Shown piece by piece: positions 22,862 through 34,841 of a stretch of 64,000 bases of DNA (positions are counted from its first letter, which is position 1; each line of letters begins with the position of its first letter). Made by a program: the position numbers and the translations under genes. The notes under the pieces were generated by a model. That model worked only from the letters and a program-made list of their open reading frames with translations. It made no database searches and had not been told where the DNA came from. Origin of the DNA: Turbatrix aceti (taxonomy: Eukaryota; Nematoda; Chromadorea; Rhabditida; Panagrolaimidae); the NCBI GenBank assembly GCA_963969345.1, contig OZ017770.1:257246-321245 (forward strand), in the 5' to 3' direction.

Positions 22862-23106
22862 CTTGCTTTGTTTTTCTTTCACGACAAATCACATCATTGT
22901 TTAACACGGATTCAACAATTAGCGCACTTATTCTACTCATAATTTTGTGTCATGTATTGTTCGGAATTCTTTTATATTCTTTCAACACATGTGTATGTTT
23001 GAATGTTTATACGATATGAAATGAAGTAAACGCATAACAATCATCCGATTTAGGAAATGAATTAAGGAACATAATTAACAAGCTCTTTGAAAAAAAATGC
23101 TTTCGC

Positions 23107-25382
23107 TCATTCGATGTGAGCATCAGCGTCGACATTTTCTTCAAAAACGGCTGTCGGTTTGTCACTCTCGATGTTAGACAAAAGCACGCTTTCGGATGGC
23201 TTGCTTGTTTTAGCCCACGGCTGAAGCTCGCCTGAGGCAAAGAAGCAGAAAAATGCAGCTCCACCGACTAGGACAGCGCCAGTGAGGAGAAAAACGTTTT
23301 GCCATTCCTCTTTTGTGCCCTAAAACCGAGAGCATGGATTAAATGATTAAATCCGTGAGCGCAGGCAAGAAATAGCGTAATCCTTACCTGGGGCGTCATC
23401 CATCCCATGACAAGAGGAGCAAAGATGCCAGCAAGGCCGGATAATGTGTTTCCGATTCCCAAAATAGTTCCGGCGTATGCGGGGGCAACGTCAAGGTAAT
23501 TCACGACAAAGCCGGCATATTGAAATCCAGAAATGCCAATGCTCAGAGTGATGAGTATAATGACGAGAACTTCTTGACCACATTTACAGTACCCAATTAG
23601 ATTGAGGAACAGCGCCTGACCACCGAGAGCTGAAAAATTTTATTAAATAGGTGCAACTGTGAGTGCCAATAATCATGTGTTAGTTTTTCATGCTATAAAA
23701 ATACCTAATGATAAAAGTACGACTTTAACAAGAACCCAAATGTCGTTATCAATCCCTGTGCATTTTCGTGAATCAAACACGTGAAAATGTATTGTTGACA
23801 AAACCTGATTTTTTACACTTGCACAATAATCAAGGATACGGGTTAAAATACTTTGGTCAAAGCATTTATCAAAATAATGTCCTCACCAACAATCATTGCT
23901 AGACGACGAGTATTCAGAGTATTCAGCCATCCCTTATGCTGGATAAAGTCAGCACCACCACAACTCAAAGTGCAGGCAAAATACAGAACGTATGGTATGG
24001 ACGAGATCAAACCCATCTAAAAAATGATCATCATTATTAATTTGTTTTTTAGTCATTAATTTCAAACGTTCTCCATTATATGAACCTTCTTTGTTACCAC
24101 AAGCCAAGACTTCCCCCCTATAAGAAGCATGTCAAAAACGTTTCAGTAAATAAAAGCAGAAATGAACGTCATATATAGGTCGATAGATCAATTCATCGTT
24201 CCATGTCACGCAAGTCAATCATGCTCCAACATAATTCACTTGCCCGCATGATATTGAACCTGTAAAAACTTACAGAAGTAAGATCAAAACCAAGAATGTC
24301 GTTCATAAAAGACGGAAGACTGGTAGCCATCATGTACGCACCCCAATCGCCCGCAAAATGACCAACAAAAATGGCCCAAATAGCACGTGACGTCAAGATA
24401 GCTCTCCATGGCACAGTTGGTTTCTGAAATGCGTGGTGTGAGCATTTATGTAACATCAGTTGCTAACATCAGTTCTTGTTTTCTTACCTTGGCAGAGTGG
24501 TCACCAATGGAATGTTTCAGAGAGTCGACAATGTAATTTTTTTCGTGATGAGTTATACTGCGATGACGATGCGGAGTGTCGGCGACGTAGAAAAACCACA
24601 AAATACACCACAGAAACGCAGCAATGCCTTAAAAACAAAATGACATATGATTTGTCTGTCATGCGGTCAACACGTACCAAGAACGTAGAAAATTGATTGC
24701 CATCCGCCAAAAGGTCCATACTTGCACAGAAAACCTGACAGAGGCATGACGATGACGTTACCAATCTGCGATCCAGCGTAACTAATTCCTGTCAGAACGG
24801 AACGTTCCAACGGGGGGGCCCAGATTGACCACATGGCATGCATTGCGGGAAACGTGACACCCTGAAAGAATCCCAACAAAACTCGGATTCCAATAAATGC
24901 TGTCACGCTTGTGTGAGCCGCTGCTGGGCTGAGAATGGTCAAAACGGCGCCGCTCAAGGCGGTAATACCCAGGATGAGTTTCGCACCATAATGCGTGGCC
25001 ACCCATCCTCCGAGAATTTGGCTACTCATATAACCCCAGAAAAATGCGCTCAGGACATATCCCTGGGTAGCTTTGTCCCAGACAAATTCACCCTCAATCT
25101 GAAAATCATAGCACAAACTTGCATAAGCAATAAAAAAAAACTAACGCGTTCCACATCAGTTGTGTTCACGGCATCTCGAGGGCATTCTTGCACCTTGACG
25201 GTAACAGAATAATTTTCATTTAATTCTGTTTGTTCTGCCTCGATAGCCGTATTATTGACCATGCAAACGATGGCAAAACTGACATTAGTTCGAAGTGCGT
25301 AGGTAATGATGCATCCAAGAAAGCAGATGAACGCCAAATTGAGGCGCGTAGATAAGCATAAACCTGGAACGGTGTCCGCCAT
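23107..25382 (-). CDS. SLC17-family anion/phosphate transporter (sialin/VGLUT-like MFS)
   Basis: Seven exons (25382-25146, 25098-24678, 24627-24488, 24423-24274, 24016-23887, 23629-23388, 23319-23107) join in phase to 510 residues with about 12 hydrophobic segments. The first helix carries the SLC17 signature LRTNVSFAIVCMVN, followed by a large loop with NxT/NxS sites (NNTA, NYSV). FVWDKATQGYVLSAFFWGY, QILGGWVATHYGAK, FFQGVTFPAMHAMWSIWAPP and SYAGSQIGNVIVMPLSGFL are family hallmarks, and APAYAGTILGIGNTLSGLAG lies in helix 10. The C-terminus is cytosolic and acidic. Substrates in this family are organic anions (sialic acid, glutamate, nucleotides, urate, phosphate); the sequence does not show which. 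Membership in SLC17 is secure, but the subtype is not. Confidence 0.93.
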
Positions 25383-26025
25383 CGTTTGTTTCAATGTATG
25401 TAACAATAGAAAGAAATCGTTCGCAGTGTTTTAATAAAAATAAGCGAAGAACGATGTTTATGATTTGGACGACAGTGTGTTAGCGATGATGTGAATCAGT
25501 CTCATGGAGCAATGATGCAAGCATCGTTTCAGATATTCAAAGCTCAAGGAGAAGAACAAAAAAAAACATACAAGCGTGCATAACGTGGCTATCTCCTCCT
25601 ACCCAAGGCTGTTCATTTCAAGACTAACTGCCACGGCATTACGTCATTCTTACGCGCGATAACGTCTCAGGCGGTATTAAAAAAAGCGCTATCGTTCTTT
25701 CGAACAAGCAATTATTTTTGCTTCGTAACTATATCGATAAAAAAACAAACGCTGCAAAGAGACTCACCAGGTTTGTTCATGTTTAGCCAAATTTAAGCGA
25801 AATATATAGCAACGGTTTCCGGTGAAAAGATTTGCACCAAATATATACAGCTTCGAACAGCGATGTCAAATTTAGGTAAAAACTGGTGTCTTGTGGGCGG
25901 GCGATTGTCGAACTTTCTCAGCACCTGAAAAGAAAAGCAGTCATCACAAAGCCACAACGGAGAATAAATAATGCTGCGCTATAAGAGAGACGGCCAGGCC
26001 AGTACGAGCGAGGCTCACTGCGTTC
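25383..26025. other. Intergenic, 5' flank of the SLC17 gene
   Basis: No gene is supported. It is ordinary AT-rich sequence up to the target duplication of the MITE at 26026. Confidence 0.5.
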
Positions 26026-26033
26026 GTTATTTG

Positions 26034-26572
26034 CAGAGTTGTTCGATGCTCACCAAATTGCTCCTGCTCACTGCTCGCTCCTGCTCAGCTCACGAGCGCG
26101 AGCGGAGCGAGCGCGAAAAATTGGAGTGCTCAATGAGCATGAGCAGAGCGAGCACGAAAAATTGAATTGCTCAAAGAGCGTGAGCAGAGCGAGCAAGAGA
26201 AATTTTTAAAATGAGCACTGCTCACTATAAATTTAGTGCTACAAATACTAAAATACTGGTAATTTCGACCAAAAACACGATGTTGGGGGTATCTCCAAGG
26301 AGTATACGGTCTTTCTTTTAGTGAGGAACTGAATTTTGGCTCAAAATTCACTTTTTTTTGTGTGAGCCATGTTCGCTCATTGCTCGCTCTTGCTCAACTC
26401 ACGAGCGTGAGCAGAGCAAGAGCAAAGGATCTGAGAATAAAAGAGCGCGAGCGGAGCGAGCGCGAAAATTTTAGGAACTCAAAGAGCATGAGCAGAGCGA
26501 GCACGGAAAATTGAATTGCTCAAAGAGCGCGAGCAGAGCGAGCACTGAAAATTGTCGAATTGAACAACTCTG
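26034..26572 (+). mobile_element. hAT-like MITE, 539 bp, copy 1 (TIR CAGAGTTGTTC, TSD GTTATTTG)
   Basis: It begins CAGAGTTGTTC and ends GAACAACTCTG, flanked by GTTATTTG at 26026-26033 and 26573-26580. The outer parts are arrays of GAGCG-type words (for example GAGCGCGAGCGGAGCGAGCG at about 26094-26113), alternating with short A/T blocks such as GAAAAATTGAATTGCTC. The centre (26225-26370) is unique sequence containing TATAAATTTAGTGCTACAAA and GGGGGTATCTCCAAGG. There is no transposase. It is nearly identical to copy 2 in reverse orientation. Confidence 0.95.
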
Positions 26573-26580
26573 GTTATTTG

Positions 26581-26883
26581 CATTTTTGACACATTGCCAA
26601 GTGACCAGTCTGGCGGCTAGTGTTTTTTCACCGGCATCTTACTTTAAAATCCGGGGGAAGTTGGTTATGAGTAACAATATACATAAAGCCGCATAATAAA
26701 TACTTAGACAAAGTTAACGCGATTAGTACAAAATTACAACGGTGTATGTTTATATATCGGATCATGCAGTGGTTGATTTTTTTTGCGCTTATCTGGCTGC
26801 TTTCCATGGTTTTTTTGTCAGGAAGAATGTTCACATTTATTTTTAGCATAAAAAATAGGTATTTACACACTTTTTTGTTATGA
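26581..26883. other. Intergenic, 3' flank of the GABA receptor gene
   Basis: About 300 bp of AT-rich sequence with no gene or repeat that I can support. Confidence 0.5.
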
Positions 26884-29742
26884 TTACACGTTTAAATATA
26901 CAGCCCAGTATATGGCATTGAAGACAAGGAAGATTATAGGAAATAATACCCGTGAATAGAGATCGATCTTGGACGGAGCTAAAGCACTTTTAAGGCGCAT
27001 GTTAAATTTGGATGGTGTGACGCTAAGGCGATTTGCAGGCAGGGTGATTAGTGGTATTGCTTGTTGTACACAATTCTGAAATTTTATACATGTGTAATAT
27101 TATACGTTCAAATAATGATATTTTTAATTTGATTAAAATTTTTCCTAGCAAATCTTATGTTCTGTTTGATTTAAAAAAAAAAACAATTGGTTTTACGTAG
27201 ATCACAGAACATATGAATGTATTGTTATACACTGAACTCCCTATAGAAACATTGAAATGTTGCCGTTTTTTAACATCGTAAAAAATATTAAGCGCAAATA
27301 TTATTGACCATAATTGTTTTTCTCTAATGTTTTTATACCATCAAAGCATTCCTATACATAAGATAAGAATATTTTTTGATACAACAAACTGCATTTTAAA
27401 TTTAAGACTCCCATAGGGGTCATAAAGCAGACAGCTGATGGCCAACTTACTGATATAGTCGACCGTACAGGAACACGTCGAATGGATCGTCGTAATTCGG
27501 GTTGCTTATCTACTAACGTATCACATTCGTTGACGTCTTCGTATTCGCAGTAGTACATTGAATTGGATCTGTTTTTTGGTTGTTGATATTGCGATCTGCG
27601 AGAAATAAAACCAACTGTTGCATATTCAAGCAGACTCGCAAATACTGAAAAATTTGAATAATCAAGGCCGACCGACAACATCGAACGCACCGATGAAAAA
27701 ACAGACGCCGAGAAAAACATCTAAACCCTTGACATAGCTGACCTAAAGATTTTCACAATTAGCTGTGCGTTCTGTGGAAAATCATAATCACCTTTGGCAA
27801 CGATGCATTTGTGCTGGTCATAAGAGTTGTCATTGTGAGCACGGTTGTTACACCAAGCCCAACCCTGGCTTGTGTTGCGTTTCGATCGAGCCAAAATGAA
27901 ACAAAAGAAATTACGACAATCAGACTTGCGGGAAAATAAATTTGAATAAGATAAAAACCAATGTTTCTTTTAAATGTAAAATATGTCGTGAGACGTGAGT
28001 AGTTGCCAGTGCTCAGCGAAATAGTTCGTTCTATGTGGAAGTGGGTTCCAATTGTGAAGTGGGCCAGGTGAACGTTTTCATCAATAGTCACAGAATTTGT
28101 CTGATGCCAGTGATAAATTATATCTTCAGTACTGTATCCATAGCTCTTAAAAAATGTTCTTGCATGCATAAAATGTATTTTAATAAAAAAACCAGCTTGA
28201 TATCAAACATAAGAGCACTCTGCTATATAGAAAATGACAAACCTCAATTTCTAAAGCGCATACTTGAACATCAAGAGGAAACTAAAAGCATCGCATGATT
28301 TACATATCAACTTCGTAAATTTGTTGTTTACCGTATGCAAGTTCATTGGACAGTTGGCAATAACGGTCAAACGAATGCTGCGTATGACATTTCCATGGTT
28401 ATCAATACGTAAAAAAGAATTATGCGATGTAGCTTCGTGAAAAAATGATTTTTTTTCATTTGGAAAAAACTAAAAAATATAATAAGCTTTGCTTTTCTTG
28501 AATACAAAAAATTTACAGTATCGGGAGTCCAAATGCTTTTTACCATATCAATACCAATCGTCAAGGACGTTCGCTCCTTATCTTTATCAAAGTTTTCAAA
28601 CATAAGTCGGGTATCACGCCAAAACTGCCTTAGGTATAAATCAACGGTATAATCCTAAAAAAATATCAATCAAATATTTATTTGATCATTATTCAGCAAC
28701 AATACCATGGATACTTCAGAGACTGCGCTGATTGTGATAACGTGTGCTGTAACATTAACTTCCGTTGGAGGTCCTAAATTATTCAAAAAAATCAGTTTTC
28801 AAATAACAAAATATGAACTTTGTTAGTCATTTTTTCAAGGTATTTTTTTTAGATTTGCGTTTAGAATATGTGTAATAATTGATCTCTGTTTGTGCATTTC
28901 GTACGAATGTAGGTAGTGTACGATTAAATGTACTACGTAATAAATGATCAGCAGACATTTTTATTTGATTACAATAACAGCTGTTTGTAAACAACAAAAC
29001 CATAATGGGACATTTTAAAAAACGTAGTTTAGAAACGTTTGCTTAAGGTATAAATTAAATTTAACCAAATATTGACAAAGAATTTAGAACACTTATTTTT
29101 CTTAGATCGACTAAGGCGTCCGCATTTGAACAGCAATGACAAGGATTAAACAACCACGTCAATAATAGTTTTTGAAAAGAGGCATTTTGAATAGACTACT
29201 ACAATGACCGGTTAATTTCTATTTGTTAGAAGTTTGAGCAATGGATTCATTCTTTTGTGTATCTCAATTTGTTATTCTGCTAGTTCAATATTTATTTTTT
29301 TAAAGAATCCCAAAAAATTCAAAACAGCATTATCAAAAATATCAGTTTTTTTATAAATATTTCACAAAAAAAGTGGCGCATGCGGACGAACGTTTAATTA
29401 TTTTTTTTTTGGTTTTTGATGTTTTTACTATTCATGTTACGCTAACCTCCATAATTAGGTCGAATTCTTCGATCGTGACTGGCAATGAGAGCATCCAAAA
29501 TTTTGCTCACATTGGATTCTAACCGTAAATCATAGCTTGTGGGTTTCACGGTGTGTGACGCCTCGGGCGTATTATACTCAATTTCTTTATCAGACTTTGA
29601 AAAAATGTCCTTAAAGTAACGCATTTACTTAAAAAAAAAGTAGTCCATAACAACTTACAACATTCATAATATCGGTTTGTTGGCATTTTGAATACAAGCA
29701 GAACGTAAAAACAAGCAGAAAACGTTTGTACATTTTAGTCAT
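26884..29742 (-). CDS. GABA-A/RDL-like ligand-gated chloride channel subunit (beta-type)
   Basis: Ten exons (29742-29659, 29609-29447, 28773-28706, 28654-28517, 28469-28332, 28281-28243, 28145-27792, 27742-27691, 27644-27451, 27075-26884) join in phase to 473 residues, including a 39-bp microexon. A signal peptide is followed by a ligand-binding domain with [20 protein letters not shown]. The Cys-loop is complete (Cys191 and Cys205, 13 residues between). Loop C reads [10 protein letters not shown]1 is in [20 protein letters not shown]2 in [18 protein letters not shown]3 in [19 protein letters not shown], and M4 in [20 protein letters not shown]. The M2 and M3 sequences are closest to insect RDL/LCCH3 and nematode GAB-1-type subunits, so anion selectivity is expected. 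The M2 2' residue is Gly306, where RDL has Ala. The 672-bp intron 28774-29446 holds nothing else visible. Confidence 0.95.
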
Positions 29743-31084
29743 TCTTCATTGGTTCGATTCAACGAAAAATATCAAGACGTCGAAAACATGCATGCATTAG
29801 GCAAAAACTAAAAAAATTACCTTTTATGCTTCACGGGCACACCTGAAATATTTTTTTCAAAGTATATATCAAAAAAAGCTACAATTAACAATTGTATTCA
29901 ACGCGGTAAAAGACCACTCATACGTTCAAACCACTGAGTAATGGTGAAATAATAATAATAATACTATAAGAGTTTCCCTTCGCAATATTAAAAAGCGATA
30001 ATTTTTACAGTAATTATTATTCAACCGCAAAATCAAAAAACTAAACATATTCCCGATTTGTTAAGATTGCATAAATGATTTGATTGTTAACGAATCCTAA
30101 CCCGCTACAAGGAATATGACTTGTCATAAAACGTATTTTGAATTTACCAAATTAAAGTTACCTTCAAAGATAAATCAGGGAAAAACCATACTCCATGTAA
30201 GTGCAATAAGAAAAGAAAAAAATATTGAGAAAATGGGGCGGCGCATTTTTTCATGCTAAAAAGCTCAACCATGCTCCCAGCTGAGCACACCATGCCGCCC
30301 CACCTCTTTTGTCTCACACCCGGCAGCCAGAACAGAGCTTGATTTAAACGTTGCATTAAAAAACATTTTTTTTAGTATTTTTAAGGATGACTGTTTGGTT
30401 TTCTTATGTGTTGCACACAATCTCCGGGTGCAACGTTCAAAAATAGTTTTAAAAAATACCACAATGCGTTCAATGAAACATTCAATTGTTTTTCTGTCTT
30501 TCTGATTTAATGTGTTTTCAACTCAAAGGTCAAATGGCCAAGTCTGGCATGAATACTCAGAAGTTTTTAAGGTGTAAATAAATATACCACATACCAAAAT
30601 GCATGAATGCCAATGAACAATGCACACTTTGACAAGCGTAAAACGAGTCTTGTACTTTATGAGGTACCCAAACTACGTTATGTGAAAAAATTTATTTGCA
30701 ACGAATGCGTTGAAACACATTTTTTTCTGAAAAGGGTACAACGAGCTGATAGAAGAAACAAAAACAGTTAATTTTTCAGGTCGTTGATAAATAACAAAAA
30801 AAACTATAAATATGTATTGCTTGACGATGATTTCAACAAAGAAAATAAGTAGTTTATTTATATCATATTCAAGAAAAAGTGTAAAAAGCGAGATCAGGAT
30901 GAAAGGGCACTGAGATACTGATTTTTCATTTCCTTTGCTGGCTGGCATATGCACGCAGAAACAACTCCTTTTGCAAAGCTTAGGATTTTACAATAAAATA
31001 ACAAGAAAGAAAGGAAAAGTTTATTGAAAGTGTTTGTAGACTACAAAAAATGTGAAGGAAATCAAAAAATGAAAAAAACAATGG
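29743..31084. other. Intergenic, AT-rich
   Basis: 1.3 kb separates the receptor gene's start from the 3' end of the CUX gene. It consists of A/T-rich runs, including AATAATAATAATA near 29950. Open frames are short and low-complexity, and no exon or repeat is supported. Confidence 0.5.
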
Positions 31085-34000
31085 TTAAATTTTCAGAGCT
31101 GCACGTGCATGCATTTTTGAAATAGCTTTTTCCAATGAACTTGAAGCCTGATCATCATCCACGTCATCATTAGAATTTTCAGCAGTATTGGCAGAGTTAC
31201 TTGCATTGGTTGGTAGCTCTTTCAAAGGTACATCAACCTCATTGCGCGAGTCACTGCCGGTCGTATCGACGGGAGGAACTGCCTTAATCAGCGTTTCCTT
31301 TACTCCCTCGAGGATATCAAGAAAGCCCTAAAATATAAAGTATATTTGGATTGCAATGCCAAAAGACAAACCTGAAGATATTCCTGCGTTGCGGGATTCA
31401 TGTTAGCCAAGTTAATAACGTTGGGGTGTTCTTGACCATTTTGCGCCATTTTAGATTCTTTTGCTTTTTGACGGGTACGATGATTATGGAACCAGTTAGT
31501 CACTGTGCGAGATGAAAGTCCCAGCTTGGCAGCTAGTTGCTCAATTATTACGCTGGAAGGGCGAGCTTCATACTGGTAAACAAAATGCAGTGCTTCTTTT
31601 TGTTTGTCTGTTATTACCGTCCTTTGGAAACGCTAAAAACAACGCTAGATCGTTGCATTATGTTTCTTTGCATCTAAACAACGTACCGGAGTCCTCTTAG
31701 GTGGCGGGGACAAATCTTCGTCTGGTGAAGTAGACTTCCTTTTTGTTGTTAGCGTAATAGTTCCAAATGTTCCGGATTCATTGAATGGTAGCGCTTTCTT
31801 AAGCAGTTGCCCGACTGTCACATTTTCCAAAACGCTTAAGCTGTTAGAATTCAGAGAACTCGTATCAATGCCAGTGCGTCCCAGCAACTTAAGTTGCGTT
31901 GGATTAAGTTTAAGGGATTCATACTCAGCACCAACTTCGCTTTCGGGTTCTTTTTTGATTTCTTTTTTTGAACCACCGGCAGTAACTTGAATTACTTGAA
32001 TCTCCTGCTTGCTATCAGCAGAGTTATTACTGCCTTCATTTTCACTTCCAACAGCATCTTCGGCTTCGGGTTGGAAATTTTGGCATTCATCGAGGAAAAG
32101 CCTCATGCGAATAAAGGGTTCCCGCCCCTTGTGCGTCAGCATGTTCCAAGTCTTCGGACGAGCGAGGAGGTCAGACACCGACCCCTGAGAGAGACCTAGC
32201 ACCTTTTCGCCAAATTGGCGCTGACTGATAGAGTGGCGAGTAAGGAAGTCTTTAACCTGCCGGACGAGTGCTTCCGTGTTGAGGTAGGGATACTTGTCAA
32301 ACTGGTCTTGCAATATGGGAATAGGTTCGGTTTTGCACTGGTTCATTATGTTAGAGCTTGGTGATAGACTTCGTTCCAATGATTCGCTTGATGGCGATCG
32401 AGGTACACTAGGAACTTTGTTAAAGCTTGGAGATGGAGCCTCCGAAACTATTGATTTTTCCATAGACGATTCTTGTTCGCGGAGCTTAGCTTTTTCTGCT
32501 TCAAAAATATCGATGATCTTCTCTTTAGGAATGTCGTCGTGTCGCCAACGGCTGTTAGTACGAGTCATGCTAGCTTGTTTTTCACCCTGAGGAATAAGCA
32601 CCGGCGAAAGGCTAACTTCAGGAATACTTGCTGGAGCAGAAGGGGTGTGGCTGGCTTTTAGTGACTTGGAGGCTTTCTGAAAAGAACCATTCAATAAAAA
32701 TGAACATAAATAATTTTTTATTACCTCACGCATATAAGGTCTGCTATACTCTTCTAGCTTTAGATCAGGGACTGACGAGATGGGTGGCAAAGGTGAAAGT
32801 GGTTCACCGAAAGTTTCAATTAATGATTCTGGATCAGGATGCTCTACTTTGTCACATGGCATTGATACACGCCGAGGGGATAAACTGCACAGCAATTCGA
32901 TAGCTTTGTCATCACAAATCCATCCAAAAAGTCGTCTGAAAGCTTCACGGCCTTTGTCGGTGTGTTTGTGCCATTCCCGTGGCTTAGACAAAAGTTCACT
33001 GAGTGATCCCTGCGACTTAACAACGTGATTCATTACGTGCTTAGCAAAAAGTCTCTGACCGATGTTGTATGCAGTCATAAGACGCTTGGCTTGTTTCGCA
33101 ACTTCATCTGTTTTAAGGGCACGATTTCCAAGACGATAAATGTTTTTTTGCACACGTTCTTGAAGTTGGCGAACTATTTCGTGTTCTTCGTCAGAAATTG
33201 GTTGCGGAGAAACTTTATGATGATGCTTTGAAGGCGAAGATGTGATCGATGAAGCATTTGACACTGCATGCACTGATTTATTCGGAGTGTTCACTTTTGA
33301 GAGTGATTTAGCCTTCACTGGAGTTTCCTTTGGAGTCGCATTTGTCTATAATAAACAATCATGATTGTATACCAAAAACAATTGAAAATGAATGAAAAAA
33401 TGGTTCGAACATACCAAAAGCATTGTTAGCAAACTATCTGTGTCCATTGGAGATGCCGGAGGTGGTGTAGCCTTCTTTTCAGTTTTAATGCTGGTATCAA
33501 CTGGTTTCCATGCAGTAGTAGTATCGTTCGATTTAACGACCGGTTCCGGAGATGCTTTTGGCGCTTGATTAGCAGGCAAAGCTGCTGCTTTTTCGTCAAA
33601 GCCAAAAAGTGACAGCGTAGAATTATTCATAATTAGATTTGAGTGATTCTGAACAAAAGAATTGAGCGCTGCGCATACTTCTTCGGGCTGCATGCTGCTT
33701 GGCATGAAGTTGTAATCATCCTTATTGTTGTTAGTATTCGTTGTTTTAACGGCTTTTGTTGCTTTTTTTACCACCGGTTCGTGATGAACAACTGCTTTGG
33801 CGGGAGTTTTGACTGATGAAGATTTGTGCTTCAATGCTTCACGGAGACCATTTATTTCGGATTTGAGCTGCTCAATGACTTCAGCGTAGCGTTCGATTTC
33901 CTGTACCAATTCTTCATTCTCGGTCTTTCGGGCTGCAATTTCATTGCGTAATTCGCCACTTTCATCCTGGATAAATACGAGCTCGTTCTTGAGCCGACGA

Positions 34001-34841
34001 TTTTCATCGGTCAGCGCATGTACCTGCAAAGATCAGTTTTCATACTTTGGGTTGCATCAAGTAAAATACAATTAGTTGGCTACTTCTTGTGTTTGTCTTC
34101 GGACAATCATTTTGATTTCATCTGTTACCAAAGAAAGATGTTGTCTCACGAATTGTCAATCGATACACAAAATGAAAAAAAAAAGTGATTGGCACTTTCG
34201 CCATTCCATGCAATTTTTTGCGTCCCTTTTCTCTCCCTTTTTTATTTTTCTCTGCGCTTCATGAATAGTGAGATGCTGCCACGCTTTTTGAATTGCCGCG
34301 GCACTCGTGCATGAGAAATGAGCACTTACCAATTCGCGCATCTGTCCGAGATCTTCAAAATTTGTTGGCGATGCTGAACGACTTCTTGGTGAACTCGGTT
34401 CTGGTTGCAATGACTGTTGCCTGATTTCCTGTAATTAATATATGTATTTTAAATCAAATATCTGCCCCTCTATTATCCGTAATAACTTTACCACTGTTTA
34501 ACTAGCTAATAAGAAGAATTCTTATTTGCTGTTTAGTTGCCTGGGCAACGAATCAGTCAACGACTACGAAGAAGAAAAAGTCAGTCATTTAATACCAAAA
34601 ACGGATTAATAAGTAAGCACGAGAGAGCTAAGGTAAAAAGAAGCACGCAAGTCAAGTCAGTCAACTGAGTGAATGTCTGCCTTTTATCACTGTTTTTTCT
34701 CATAGTGCGCCACTGGCAGACCACAAAGCAAGGTGCGCGAATAAAATCATACACAACATTATTTACTCCCCTTACCTTTGACAAGCCATTCGAGAAAATA
34801 ACAGTAGTCTCGGCAAACATGATCATACAAGTAATAAGCAA
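31085..34841 (-). CDS. ceh-44: CUX-type transcription factor: coiled coil, two CUT domains, homeodomain
   Basis: Exons 34428-34330, 34023-33415, 33345-32725, 32676-31687, 31632-31372 and 31327-31085 join in phase. A possible first exon 34841-34776 would start the protein (about 962 residues), but this 5' end is the weakest part and more exons may lie upstream. A coiled coil (ENRRLKNELVFIQDESGELR, EIERYAEVIEQLKSEINGL) precedes CUT domain 1 (KQAKRLMTAYNIGQRLFAKH, SQGSLSELLSKPREWH). CUT domain 2 has KDFLTRHSISQRQFGEKVLG and LSQGSVSDLLARPKTWN. The Cut-type homeodomain has RFQRTVITDKQKEALHF and TVTNWFHNHRTRQKAK, with His rather than Gln or Lys at the recognition-helix position. Only two CUT domains are present, against three in vertebrate CUX and fly Cut. 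The C-terminal tail is acidic. The protein is expected to bind DNA in neurons and other cells as a regulator. Confidence 0.92.

Noticed and set aside
26130..26351. 73-codon open frame repeated at 37461-37682
   Set aside because: It lies inside MITE copies 1 and 2. The frame is a by-product of the GAGCG arrays and the identical sequence, not a gene.
29740..29762. GGTTCGATTC resembling a tRNA B-box
   Set aside because: No A-box or cloverleaf around it; it is the 5' flank of the GABA receptor gene.
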